Shown here: positions 7,797 through 16,139 of the stretch, one piece after another
Position numbering within the stretch: position 1 is the stretch's first letter
Layout of the letters: each line of letters starts with the position of its first letter
NCBI GenBank assembly: GCA_910583985.1
Contig: CAJTYA010000001.1
Location: forward strand, 124,001-188,000
Direction: 5' to 3'
Length of the DNA stretch: 64,000 bases
From: an uncultured Alistipes sp.
GTDB lineage: Bacteria > Bacteroidota > Bacteroidia > Bacteroidales > Rikenellaceae
The notes under the pieces: generated by a model
The model's input: the letters and a program-made list of their open reading frames with translations, nothing else
Databases searched by the model: none
Told to the model about the DNA's origin: nothing
Made by a program: the position numbers and the translations under genes

Positions 7797-7843
7797 AAAA
7801 GCACATCAAACCCTCAAAATAGAGAAAGTTTGATGTGCTTTTT
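7797..7843. terminator. Bidirectional rho-independent terminator
   Basis: An 11-bp perfect stem, GCACATCAAAC (7801-7811) with GTTTGATGTGC (7828-7838), is flanked by A and T runs on both sides. It lies 4 nt from the DUF3871 gene stop, so on the minus strand it lies inside the transcript ahead of the P-loop promoter. Confidence 0.85.
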
Positions 7844-7846
7844 CAT

Positions 7847-8911
7847 CTATTCGATAAACCACCCGTATCGGGCGTCTCCTTCGATGGCTTTGCCGATACC
7901 CTCGATCAGTCGGGTCGCATTCAGCGAACGGTCCAGAAACGTGTCGATATAGCTCGACTTGTTGGCTCCCGTAAACAGATTGTACACCCTCCACAGGTCG
8001 ATAGCGGAATCGTTCCCTCTGGAAAAATGTTCATCGCAATAGTACGCCTTCGCCACCGCATTGATGTGGCTGTCGGTAAACTCCATTGCGGGAAGCCCTT
8101 TCCGTTCCGTTTGAGGCAGATACTGATACAGCCGCGTCTTCCCGATCAGTTGGGCGAACTGGCGTTCGGTCAGGTATTGTTCCCGCATGGCCGACATCCG
8201 CTTTACATGGCGTTCGGCATCGTAAGACAGAAACAAACGCAAGGTCGCATCGAACAAATCCTGCACGCTCATGGCTCGCAGTTCGTTTTGATATCCGTCC
8301 GTCGAGACGCAAAGGTTACAGCAGACCAGATTCTTGAATCCGATAAAGACCCTGAACTTCTCCGCCGTCTTTTTCGAGTACAGGTTTTCGTGGTTATAGG
8401 CCCTTACGCCTCCGACGGAAAGATTCAGGCGGTTTCCCTCGATCTCCTCGTAAACGGACGGTATCTCGAAACAGAACATCATCCGCTCGTAGTAGATCGT
8501 CTTGTCCGATTCGAGCAGTTGGCCGACGGGTTTGTGGATCGCTTCGGGAATCCTCCCCTTGACGATATGAGATACCCGTATTTCGGGCTGGTCGATCACC
8601 TCGCAGGGGAACTGCTTATGCGCCGCGCTCCATACCGTCTCGATAAAGTTCTGATGAGAAACCGTCACCTCGTTGTCCTTGCTGAAGACGGGGACCACGC
8701 AATCCTGTTTCAGATGGGCCAGGTCGACGGATTTCGTATTCGACTCGATAAAGTGACGGGAAGAAGGAGAGGGATTCGTACCCAGCAGGGGAATGTTGCG
8801 GGCTTGGGATTCGGTTATCGGGACAGTCGGGGTTTCCGTTCCGTATCGGATGAATCCGTCGAACAGGTCGTAGCTTTCAGCAGGCCGCGATTGCGCTGTT
8901 TGTGCGTTCAT
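7847..8911 (-). CDS. DUF3871 family protein
   Basis: A 354-aa protein from ATG 8911, full length for the DUF3871 family found in Bacteroidales mobile islands. Recognisable features are IRYGTETPTVPI near the start, a central LNLSVGGVRAYNHENLY segment, GFKNLVCCNLCVSTDG, and a C-terminal DLWRVYNLFTGANKSSYIDTFLDR. Its function is unknown. It overlaps the upstream AAA ATPase gene by 35 nt, a pairing that suggests a joint role in DNA metabolism of the element; that is inference from context. A strong terminator follows the stop. Tryptophan codons here are normal TGG, unlike in the nearby helicase gene. Confidence 0.85.
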   Translation of the reverse strand: MNAQTAQSRPAESYDLFDGFIRYGTETPTVPITESQARNIPLLGTNPSPSSRHFIESNTKSVDLAHLKQDCVVPVFSKDNEVTVSHQNFIETVWSAAHKQFPCEVIDQPEIRVSHIVKGRIPEAIHKPVGQLLESDKTIYYERMMFCFEIPSVYEEIEGNRLNLSVGGVRAYNHENLYSKKTAEKFRVFIGFKNLVCCNLCVSTDGYQNELRAMSVQDLFDATLRLFLSYDAERHVKRMSAMREQYLTERQFAQLIGKTRLYQYLPQTERKGLPAMEFTDSHINAVAKAYYCDEHFSRGNDSAIDLWRVYNLFTGANKSSYIDTFLDRSLNATRLIEGIGKAIEGDARYGWFIE

Positions 8912-9602
8912 GGTTCGGATAGGATTGAGGGTTGTTGATCGTTTGGTTGCACCATTGCAGGATCGCCTGTCCTACGCGGGGAGAGATCGGAAATTCGGGA
9001 TGTCCCGTAAACAGTCCCGTGCGGTCCTTGCTGGCGACGGCCTTGTGATTCATCGCCACGTCGAGTACGGCGGTAAACTCGTAATCCACGTTGTCGCGCT
9101 GTACGGCTTTGAGTCCCACCTTTTCGGGAACCATCTTGCCGTTCTTGTCCGAGAGCACGTAATCCTGTTTGCTTCGCATCGTGCAGATCACATGGCAGGA
9201 CGAAGAGAGGATACGTTGGATAAAGGCATTCTGACGCGGCGTGACCTTCGCCCAGTTCGCAAAGGAGTTGCCTTGTAAGTTGGCATGGAAATCCAGCAGG
9301 TAGTCCCAGCAGTGGGAGATGCTGTCGATGATGATGACTTCGGCTCCAGCCTGTTCGCAGATGCCGATAGCTTCGACGTAGGTTTCGGGAGCGTAGTTCT
9401 CCAGCGTGAGCACCCGATAATCTCCCAGATGGGCGTAGAGGTCTGCCGATCCGTTCTCCGAGTCGATTACGGCCACTTTGCTCCAGTCGCCCGTCATCCC
9501 GTAGGCGATCAGCAGCGACGAGTAGGTTTTACCCGATCCCGATGCGCCTTGCAGGGCCAGCCGCATTTTGGCTTCCCTGCGTTGCGATTGTCTTAACTGC
9601 AT
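8877..9602 (-). CDS. RecA-like AAA family ATPase
   Basis: A 241-aa protein from ATG 9602. Walker A is GASGSGKT (residues 19-26), a Walker B-like strand is AEVIIIDSISH at about residues 90-100, and ICTMRSKQDYV may be a sensor segment. This size and layout match the single-domain RecA-like ATPases of phages and islands (Sak4-like annealing or recombination ATPases). It overlaps DUF3871 by 35 nt. A likely role is single-strand DNA annealing, repair or partner activation during element replication; the exact activity is not shown by sequence. The upstream spacer holds two hairpins that may attenuate transcription. Confidence 0.75.
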   Translation of the reverse strand: MQLRQSQRREAKMRLALQGASGSGKTYSSLLIAYGMTGDWSKVAVIDSENGSADLYAHLGDYRVLTLENYAPETYVEAIGICEQAGAEVIIIDSISHCWDYLLDFHANLQGNSFANWAKVTPRQNAFIQRILSSSCHVICTMRSKQDYVLSDKNGKMVPEKVGLKAVQRDNVDYEFTAVLDVAMNHKAVASKDRTGLFTGHPEFPISPRVGQAILQWCNQTINNPQSYPNHERTNSAIAAC

Positions 9603-9668
9603 AACTTAAATCTTTAAAGGGTTAATAAACGAGACAGCCGATCCTTGCGGGAACAGCCGAAATAAAAA

Positions 9669-9695
9669 TACGGCAAGAGGGATTCTCCTGCCGTA
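9669..9695 (-). terminator. Terminator-like hairpin
   Basis: The stem TACGGCA / TGCCGTA with an inner GAG/CTC is followed on the minus strand by a T-rich run (ATTTTTATTT). It lies between the ParE gene and the AAA gene, so it may end the toxin-antitoxin transcript or attenuate the ATPase transcript. Confidence 0.6.
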
Positions 9696-9858
9696 AGAAT
9701 TTTTCTCTGTCTTAGGCTTCTGTCTGCCGATTTTTGCGGCAGGTTAGATAATCGGTCTAAGGCCCGACTGCTCGGTTTCCCATCTTGATATGGGGAGGGG
9801 GGATAAAACAGGAGTACGTTACCGCATGGAAGATATGTTATATTCATATCGGCGAGAA

Positions 9859-9910
9859 GGACAAACATTGACGAGGGGGTTGTTTTAAGACCCCCTGTCG
9901 ATGTCTGTCC
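9859..9910. repeat. Dispersed hairpin repeat, copy F
   Basis: Begins GGACAAACATTGAC and ends GTCGATGTCTGTCC, with six-bp GGGGGT / ACCCCC inner arms. It lies 36 nt beyond the ParE stop. Confidence 0.9.
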
Positions 9911-9946
9911 GAGCGGTATGTTATGGGAGCTCTTCTTACAAGACCG

Positions 9947-10246
9947 CTATTCTCCGACTCGGGTTTTCAAATCCATACTGCCGTGCAAGATTCGGATTAC
10001 TTCGATTTCATTCGGAGCGGCGATCCTGTAAAAGACGATGTGTTTACCCGCCCGCAATCCGTACACTCCCTCGGCCACCTCGGCGTAATGCCGTCCTGCC
10101 AGAGGATGCTCCGCAATATTCCGACAACATTCGATCAACATGCGGTAATAACGGTCGGCCTGCTTCTGCGACCATGTTTCGAGCGTATAATGCCAAATGT
10201 CCGATAAATCTTCTACGGCTTTACGGGTAAAACGATACTTAGCCAT
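9947..10246 (-). CDS. parE: ParE/RelE-type toxin
   Basis: A 99-aa protein from ATG 10246, normal length for ParE. Features are YRFTRKAVEDLSDIWHYTLETW at the N-terminus, PLAGRHYAEV in the middle, and a C-terminal VYGLRAGKHIVFYRI followed by EIEVIRILHGSMD. This order of strands and the RILHG segment are typical of ParE toxins, which inhibit DNA gyrase. RelE-type activity cannot be excluded from sequence. It overlaps the antitoxin gene by 8 nt, the standard antitoxin-first arrangement. Probably a stabilisation module of the island. Confidence 0.9.
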   Translation of the reverse strand: MAKYRFTRKAVEDLSDIWHYTLETWSQKQADRYYRMLIECCRNIAEHPLAGRHYAEVAEGVYGLRAGKHIVFYRIAAPNEIEVIRILHGSMDLKTRVGE

Positions 10247-10487
10247 TGTTCCGTGCCGCCTTTAAGGATGCCAGATGCTCCGTCGGATCGAAATCCACCG
10301 CCACGCCGCTGTCCAAACCCTCCTGAATCGCATTTTTCAATACGGCGATCCGATGCTCTTCTTCCTCCAACAACCGCAAACCCGCCCGAATCACCTCGCT
10401 GGCGTTTTTGTACCGTCCCTGTGTGATCTTGTTCTCTACGAAAGCCTCGAAGTAGCTTCCCAGAGAGACCGATGTATTTCTTCTCAT
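10239..10487 (-). CDS. parD: ParD-type antitoxin
   Basis: An 82-aa protein from ATG 10487. The N-terminus MRRNTSVSLGSYFEAFVENKI followed by GRYKNASEVIRAGLRLLEEEE is the ribbon-helix-helix DNA-binding region of ParD/CopG antitoxins. The acidic C-terminal half would bind and neutralise the toxin encoded just downstream (8-nt overlap). ParD proteins normally repress their own promoter, but no operator could be picked out with confidence. The complex is cytoplasmic. Confidence 0.9.
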   Translation of the reverse strand: MRRNTSVSLGSYFEAFVENKITQGRYKNASEVIRAGLRLLEEEEHRIAVLKNAIQEGLDSGVAVDFDPTEHLASLKAARNNG

Positions 10488-10640
10488 AATACCCGATGTT
10501 TGCTCAAAGTTACCAATAATTGGTACAAATGCAAATTCCGAGCGGTTATTTTATCTTACCCTGACAAATTTATCCCTCACGATCATAATACAGGCCGTAT
10601 TCTTCCCGTTGATTCGTTTGGTCGTGGGCTTGGTCTCGTA

Positions 10641-12377
10641 TCAGTTGTTTAAGTCGGTAGCTTTCGCCTTGCGGGGTATCCCCAACTCATCGTATATCTC
10701 CTGCAATTCCGATTTGATTCTGGCAACGGGTATGGCTTTTTGCAGGGGGAGCGTTTCATGGATGAGTTCCACAATCCGATAATCCTTTGCCCTGCCCATA
10801 CGCTTGATGATCTCACGCCTGATATTGGATTGATGATATTTCATTCGCCGCACCTCGTCCCGTCCGAGTATGTCGTAGGAATTTTTAACGAGCGGATTGA
10901 TACCCTCGATTATCTCCAGCCTGTAATCGGGAACGAGCGAATAGCCGACTGGCTCATCCTTAATGGCGCAATACGTTTCGAACAGTTTATCGAAACTCAC
11001 TCTCCTTTGGGACAGTAGCCGTATGCTCTGAGGCGCGGTATAATCCTCGTCGTTCGTAACCGTCGCACCGCCTTTCTCCAGCTCCTGAATGACGTTGTAT
11101 TTGGATGAATAGATGCCGTTCACGACCTTATAGTTGACTATATCGAAATTCGCCATATTTCGGTCTATCTTCAATTCGTTCCCCGCAACCTGAATATAGG
11201 GCTCGTTCATATAGGGAAGTTGCCTTATCAATTTGGCTTTGAAGCGGTCGGGCAAGCCGTTCAAGGAGCGTGCTATTTCCTCCGCTTCGGCGAGCGTCTT
11301 GTATGTGGCCCGTTCAAATTCTTCGAGGCTTACGTCCGTATAGCGGGTGGTGGAATAGAAATATACGATCTCATCGTTGTAATTCGATTTGCGGATGCGT
11401 CCGCATATCTGAAAAAAGGTGGTCGCAATGTCGAGCAGCGTATGATCTTTCTGAGCATTGCTCACAATGAAACTCCGACCGTTCGGGTCGATAATATCCT
11501 GCCCCTCGAAACAGGTCGAGGTGTAGAAGCTGATGGTTTTGAGTTCGTCCAATGCTTTGGAGATTCCGAAACCTTCGGGTAACTTGCCGAGATTCTTACG
11601 GAGCGTTTCCTCGTTTTGGGAACAGATTACCCGCGTATTCTCTGGGGTTAGCTCGGCCGTGCGGATTATGCTCGCTATATCCTCCACGCTGTTAAGGAAA
11701 ATATGATAATTGCATTCTCCGCCGCTTGCAATCCTGTTTCTGCATATTCCCGCCATGTAAGCGAGCGGTTTGTCTACCTTGTGAGAACGGATATTGACGG
11801 GCTTTGCATGAGGTCATTCGATCCGATATTCGGGTAAGCGTTTCAGTTCTTCCAGATAATATTTGCGCTCGATGGGAGTCGCTGAGATATACGTTACCTT
11901 GTCGAAGTGCGGGGCGGTATCCAACAGCTTTCGCACTCCTTCGTATCGGTAATCGTATGCGTTGAACAGTACGTGTCATTCGTCCACGAGCAAATGAGCG
12001 TCTTTATAAGCATCGAAACCGTAACGGGCGAGGGTATCGGCAACTTTCCGCAATGAATCGAAAGTGGTCGCTATCTTTACGGTATCGTGGCTCTTTAAGT
12101 ATTGCTCGATTTCATATTCTTTGCCGCCTCTGCCGTATATGCCTAACAACGTATCGCGATATTGGGCCGTTTTGTTATCTATCAAGCCTGTAAACGGCAT
12201 GGCGATCAGGGTGTGGCCTTTCTGCTCAATGCCTAATGTGGTTGCCCCGCAACCCGTGATGCCTTTCGACAATACGCAGTTGGCGGGTATCTCTGTCATT
12301 CAGGGCTTACCTGTCTTGGGGTCTATGGCTCCTAAGTATTCTATTCCTGTCGGAGCCTTAACGATTTTACTTTCCAT
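10641..12377 (-). pseudogene. DExH helicase gene with three in-frame TGA codons
   Basis: One uninterrupted frame of 578 codons from ATG 12377 to the stop at 10641. It is broken only by TGA at 12302-12300 (codon 26), 11978-11976 (codon 134) and 11816-11814 (codon 188). The flanking parts clearly form one helicase: GITGCGATT (a Walker A-like motif, codons 39-47), LVDE-TGA-H (the DExH motif with TGA as the x), SATP (motif III), and FFQICGRIRKS near motif VI. No TGG codon and no tryptophan occur in the readable parts, no frameshift is seen, and neighbouring genes use TGG normally. Either UGA is read as Trp, or this is a gene from a UGA-recoded element, or it is a decayed gene. ATP-dependent DNA or RNA unwinding for the mobile element is the likely ancestral role. 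Confidence 0.8.
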
Positions 12378-13069
12378 TTCGAATTGATTTTTAAATACGA
12401 GCAACTAAATGCTATCTCCGATTTCATCTATGATAATTGAGTGGGCAACTCTCTCTATTAAAGGGACTGGATTTTCTTACTCAAAAAATCTGTCGGTCGA
12501 GCGCACAAGAAAGGGGAACGCTTCTCGGCTTCCCCCTGCGGATCGTCGGACTCGGAAACGGGCGGTTTCCATTTTTCGAACGCTTATCAAAGATACGGAT
12601 TATCTGGGAGATAAACAAAGCGAAGATCTGTTTTTATGGGATTCGGGCGTTTACGGGCAGGATGTGTGCATACCGCCTTTAGATGCACTGGGATCGGGTG
12701 TGCGAGGCATTCAAGGAATGGAAATCGGCGCGTATCGGCATGGTTGACGGTCAGACGGAGACGTGTTCGTATGGAGTCGGCGTCGGTTTGTTGGGATTCG
12801 GGATGCGATTACAGAACGATATGCGGTCGATAGGTACATATAACAGGATGAAACTCGGTTTCCCATAATGGAATACACCCGAATACAGGGGTTATTGTTC
12901 TGTTTATAACCTGAATCGTTGTTTTCAGGTAATTTCAGAACTGGAATCATGTGTTCATTGTTCCGAATTGTATCGGAAACCTTGTTTCAGGTATCAAACA
13001 GAACAAAATACAGCAAACGCCGTCCTGTTGTTCCCGTTTGATATTGTCGCTATTTTGGACTAAATTTGA
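12378..13069. other. Spacer with weak ORF remnants
   Basis: No gene here is convincing. On the plus strand one frame is open from 12437 to 12868 apart from a single TAG at 12680-12682. Its second part (12683-12868, 61 codons, MHWDRVCEAFKEW start) has protein-like composition and may be a remnant, but I cannot place it in a family. The right end contains a cluster of inverted repeats (12895-13006). Confidence 0.45.
12895..13006. repeat. Cluster of inverted repeats upstream of 13070 gene
   Basis: An exact 11-bp inverted pair, TTGTTCTGTTT (12895-12905) and AAACAGAACAA (12996-13006), encloses two smaller stems, ACCTGA / TCAGGT and TTCCGA / TCGGAA. It may be an operator, an origin-like site or an attachment site for the element. 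Confidence 0.5.
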
Positions 13070-13900
13070 GTGACGGATATTATTAAGATGGAATGCGGCC
13101 TTCCCACAAACATGAATGATCCGAGAATGGAGTATGCGCTAGAACTCGCGTATAGGATCGATGTCGAAATCGACGAAAATGATTGCGGCTTTTTGGGTAC
13201 ATGGATAAACATCTTTCTCAGCAGACTGCGACAGAATGTTATCGATCCGCCGTTTACGTGGGAGGCTTTTTGCGACAATACGGATATTATCGGCACGATT
13301 AAAGGGTATGGGATGGATGTCGAGAAGTTTTGGTTTGTGTTGCTCTTTATCTACGATATGACGATCGACCACACGACCAATGTGGCCGACCGTAGCAAAA
13401 ACTATTACGAGCTGCTTATCGAAACCAGAGATTACATCGATGAACACCCCAATGCATACATTTACATATCGGACGACAGGGAGTTGAGAAAAAAGAATCG
13501 TCTGGAAATATCCACTCCTTGGATGCTGTATACAATCCGCAAACGTCTGGACGAGGAAATCAAGAGGATAGAGAAAGATGAGTTCTTAAAGCTGGGGGTA
13601 TTCCCCTATATGGAAAAGGGATATGATATTCAGCTCCCGCCGACCTTGCAGATGTACTATATGACCCAAAAATTCAAAACGCTGTTCGAGGTGCTGAATC
13701 TGCCTGAAAAACGGGCCAGATATACGAGAGATGCCACCGATCCCGTATCTTACAACAAACTGTTGTTGATCTCCCGCCTGCTTTATTTCTGCAAATTCAC
13801 CAAAAACACCGCCTTTGTCGTGGACGATTCCTCGATCAAGGGGATTATCCAGCAATACAAAGGTTACAGACGTTGCTATACTTCCAAAATCTACGTTTGA
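13070..13900 (+). CDS. Hypothetical protein of a Bacteroidales island
   Basis: A 276-aa soluble protein. The frame opens with GTG at 13070; ATG at 13088 is an equally plausible start. It contains WINIFLSRLRQNVIDPPFTWEAFCDN and a TPWMLYTIRKRLDEEIKRIEKDEF helix-rich middle, then LPPTLQMYYMTQKFKTLF and a C-terminal VVDDSSIKGIIQQYKGYRRCY. No domain is recognised. It lies on the plus strand, divergent from the helicase and followed by the 14065 gene and the integrase region. Tryptophan is coded by TGG. It is likely a cargo or regulatory gene of the integrated element. Confidence 0.65.
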   Translation: MTDIIKMECGLPTNMNDPRMEYALELAYRIDVEIDENDCGFLGTWINIFLSRLRQNVIDPPFTWEAFCDNTDIIGTIKGYGMDVEKFWFVLLFIYDMTIDHTTNVADRSKNYYELLIETRDYIDEHPNAYIYISDDRELRKKNRLEISTPWMLYTIRKRLDEEIKRIEKDEFLKLGVFPYMEKGYDIQLPPTLQMYYMTQKFKTLFEVLNLPEKRARYTRDATDPVSYNKLLLISRLLYFCKFTKNTAFVVDDSSIKGIIQQYKGYRRCYTSKIYV

Positions 13901-14064
13901 CAGAAGGGGGAGTAATTTGCCGACTTTTTTACTCTCGGATGTAGCTTCGCTTTCGCCTCATCTTTGCCGTGTCGAAGGGAAAGACCCGAAGATACTGCCG
14001 CTTCAATGGCATGAACGGTCAGGATGAATTTAAGCTATCCCCCCAAGGAGGGATTAATCCAAAG

Positions 14065-14520
14065 ATGAAACGTTCGAATATTTTTGCCGTGATGACTCGT
14101 GCCCGCCGCATGTTCGCCCGCCAGTTGATCGTCACCCAAAATCTCGACACCAAGATCGCCTGTATTCAGGAGGTGGCCAACGGAGTGTATGCCGATCCGC
14201 AACGGGTCTGGTACGATCTGCTCACCGAAGCGAAACGGCTGACAAACCTGATCGACTTCAACGAGTATTGTCGAGCCCTGCGACTGAATCCCGCACACGT
14301 GGCCCAGCACATCGTGTTCGAGGGTAGCGGCGTCGTCAACAAGGTCATGCGCTACGGAGTCGAGCAGGTAATCGGAGAACGAATCAGAATGTTCGAAAAA
14401 CCGCTGTACGACCAGACGAAGATTAAGGGACTGATCGCGGTACGATCGCAGATAGAGGATGCGGAGCCCGTCGCCTTCTCCATGCCGTCGCCCGAAAAGG
14501 AGTCGAACGAAGCGGCTTAA
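14065..14520 (+). CDS. Hypothetical island protein
   Basis: A 151-aa protein from ATG 14065 (MKRSNIFAVMTRARRMFARQLI). This start is preferred over an upstream one because the extra residues are low-quality. An AAGGAGGG run lies 12 nt upstream, but Shine-Dalgarno use is rare in this phylum. The middle is helical (VWYDLLTEAKRLTNLIDFNEYCRALRLN) and resembles small DNA- or nucleoid-associated proteins carried by Bacteroidales islands; I cannot name a family. A terminator follows at 14537-14576. Confidence 0.6.
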   Translation: MKRSNIFAVMTRARRMFARQLIVTQNLDTKIACIQEVANGVYADPQRVWYDLLTEAKRLTNLIDFNEYCRALRLNPAHVAQHIVFEGSGVVNKVMRYGVEQVIGERIRMFEKPLYDQTKIKGLIAVRSQIEDAEPVAFSMPSPEKESNEAA

Positions 14521-14536
14521 TACTCTGCTTAAAAAC

Positions 14537-14576
14537 AAAAAGGGGGATGCTCGCCGTGACGAGTACCCCCCTTTTT
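14537..14576. terminator. Bidirectional terminator
   Basis: The stem AAAAAGGGGG / CCCCCCTTTTT with inner CTCG / CGAG lies between the convergent 14065 gene and the integrase gene. The A and T runs on the two sides allow use in both directions. Confidence 0.9.
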
Positions 14577-14581
14577 CTTAT

Positions 14582-15790
14582 TCATAGCAAGTGCTTCATC
14601 GCTTCGTCGATCTGCGAGTTCTCGAACGAATCCAAGTAGATTTGAGTTGTGGCAAGGTCGGAATGACCGAGGGATTCAGAGATGATCGCAATGTTCACTC
14701 CCGAACGCTTGAGTACGGTCGCATACGTGTGTCTCGCTACGTAGGTAGTCAGATGCGTTTCGATACCTGCTAATTTTGCCAACTCGCCCAACTCCCGATT
14801 GATTTTGGCCGTAACTTTATGAAGTCTGTTGTACTGTTGCAAATCGGTCATGTGCATAGCCTTATTAAGAATCGGAAAGATATAATCGGTTTCCGAATGG
14901 TCGGGCCTGCTGTATTTGGCGATGATTGCAGAAGCGAGAGGCATTAACTGGCAACTGATATTTTTGCCCGTTTTGCGACGTGTGTAGTAGATACGCCCGT
15001 TACGGATGTTGCGGTACTCCAATCGGGCTATATCTCCGATATTGATTCCTGCTGTAAAGTAGGTAAACAGAAATATATCCCTTGCCAGAATCAAATAAGG
15101 CGATGCCGATTCGGGCAGTCCGAAATCTATGATCCGTCGCAGTTCCTCTTTGGTAATGGCCCTTTTACGAGTAGCCGTCCAAAGCCGACCTACTTTGAAC
15201 TTTACGAACGGATTGACTTTCGGAGCAAAGAGTTCTTCCGCCAGCGCTTTGTTGTAAATCGCCTTGAACACGCTGAATTTTGTTGCAATGCTATTATCCT
15301 TGTTACCTCGTTTACGCAGGAACAGTTCAAGATCGTTCAGATACACCAAATCAATCTCTTCCAACCGTATATCGGCGTTGCGGAATTGACCGATCAGAGA
15401 AAATACGGTTTTGACCTTCGAGGCCGAATTGTATTTACCGAGCGATTCGAGACGGGCGATCTCACGTTCGAAACAATCCGAAACGGTGCATTTAATCCTT
15501 CTGCCTTTCGATTCGAACAGGGTTTCCAGCGTAACGGGAATCTCAAGAATTTCCAATTTCCGTATTTTCCGTTCGTACTCTCGAAGAACAGCTTCGATTC
15601 GTTGCTGTAAAATAGCGGATTCGGGGCATGATTGCCGAATCATTTGCTGTTGCTTGTCCCAATGATCGGGAAGTACGGAAATCCCCAAGCTGACGAACTT
15701 ACTCTTACGTTCGTGGGTAAACCGAATGAACAAAGGCGAACACCCGTTTTTATAAACGATGTCGCCTTTCTGCACAACTCTGATATTCAT
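14582..15790 (-). CDS. Tyrosine-type recombinase/integrase
   Basis: A 402-aa protein from ATG 15790. The N-terminal ~100 residues form the arm-binding region (PLFIRFTHERKSKFVSLGI, HWDKQQQMI) common in Bacteroidales integrases, followed by a SAM-like core-binding domain. The catalytic domain shows TGKN (Lys), TYVARHTYAT (R353, H354), LGHSDLATTQIY with GH at 375-376, and the nucleophile Tyr near 385. The first catalytic Arg is not in its usual place (AGINIGDIARL), a variation seen in this subgroup. It lies between a terminator and tRNA-Lys(CTT) and probably integrated the island at the tRNA 3' end. Confidence 0.95.
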   Translation of the reverse strand: MNIRVVQKGDIVYKNGCSPLFIRFTHERKSKFVSLGISVLPDHWDKQQQMIRQSCPESAILQQRIEAVLREYERKIRKLEILEIPVTLETLFESKGRRIKCTVSDCFEREIARLESLGKYNSASKVKTVFSLIGQFRNADIRLEEIDLVYLNDLELFLRKRGNKDNSIATKFSVFKAIYNKALAEELFAPKVNPFVKFKVGRLWTATRKRAITKEELRRIIDFGLPESASPYLILARDIFLFTYFTAGINIGDIARLEYRNIRNGRIYYTRRKTGKNISCQLMPLASAIIAKYSRPDHSETDYIFPILNKAMHMTDLQQYNRLHKVTAKINRELGELAKLAGIETHLTTYVARHTYATVLKRSGVNIAIISESLGHSDLATTQIYLDSFENSQIDEAMKHLL

Positions 15791-15830
15791 AATTTTGCAT
15801 GAATACGCAGATTGTCGTTTCGAGTGATTC

Positions 15831-15853
15831 TATGTAACACATTATGTAACACA
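15831..15853. repeat. Direct repeat upstream of integrase
   Basis: TATGTAACACA occurs twice, at 15831-15841 and 15843-15853, a 12-bp period, between the integrase start and the tRNA terminator. This position suits arm-type integrase or excisionase binding sites. Confidence 0.55.
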
Positions 15854-15911
15854 CAGGGCCCTCAAAATGCCTTCTGAGGCAGGATAATCCCCGATTCTTC
15901 GGCATGGGCAC

Positions 15912-15954
15912 AAAAAAAAGGCGACCGATAATCGCCTGATTACCAGTCGCCTTT
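15912..15954 (-). terminator. Terminator of tRNA-Lys
   Basis: On the minus strand, AAGGCGAC pairs with GTCGCCTT, followed by a run of eight T residues. It starts right after the tRNA 3' end. Confidence 0.9.
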
Positions 15955-15957
15955 AAG

Positions 15958-16030
15958 TGGTCCCCGTGGGGCTCGAACCCACGACCCCAACATTAAGAGT
16001 GTCGTGCTCTACCAACTGAGCTAGAGAACC
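15958..16030 (-). tRNA. tRNA-Lys (anticodon CTT)
   Basis: A 73-nt cloverleaf on the minus strand. The acceptor is GGTTCTC / GGGGACC, the D-arm GCTCAGTTGGTAGAGC, the anticodon stem CGACA / TGTTG with loop CTCTTAA (anticodon CTT), and the T-arm GTGGG TTCGAGC CCCAC. No CCA is encoded. The island lies against its 3' end, so it is the likely attachment site. Confidence 0.95.
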
Positions 16031-16139
16031 GTCGTTCGGAAGAACGTCAGCAAAGGTAAAACGAAAATTTCATTTATCCAAACGCTTTCGATAAAAACGA
16101 TTCGTCCGGCGGGGAAAGACGCCGCCGGGCGAGAGGCCG

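Larger units (their letters stand above)
9603..9946. other. Spacer between ParE and AAA genes
   Basis: This 344-nt stretch has no credible gene. It holds the hairpin at 9669-9695, a second small stem CTGCCG / CGGCAG at 9724-9742, and hairpin repeat copy F at 9859-9910. The only ORF in it (84 codons, minus) has poor composition and overlaps the hairpins. Confidence 0.6.

Noticed and set aside
9614..9868. 84-codon minus-strand ORF
   Set aside because: Overlaps two hairpins and has no recognisable protein features.
10641..12377. Selenocysteine reading of the three TGA codons
   Set aside because: Three Sec residues in a helicase are implausible, no SECIS-like hairpin was evident, and Cys is coded normally elsewhere in the gene.
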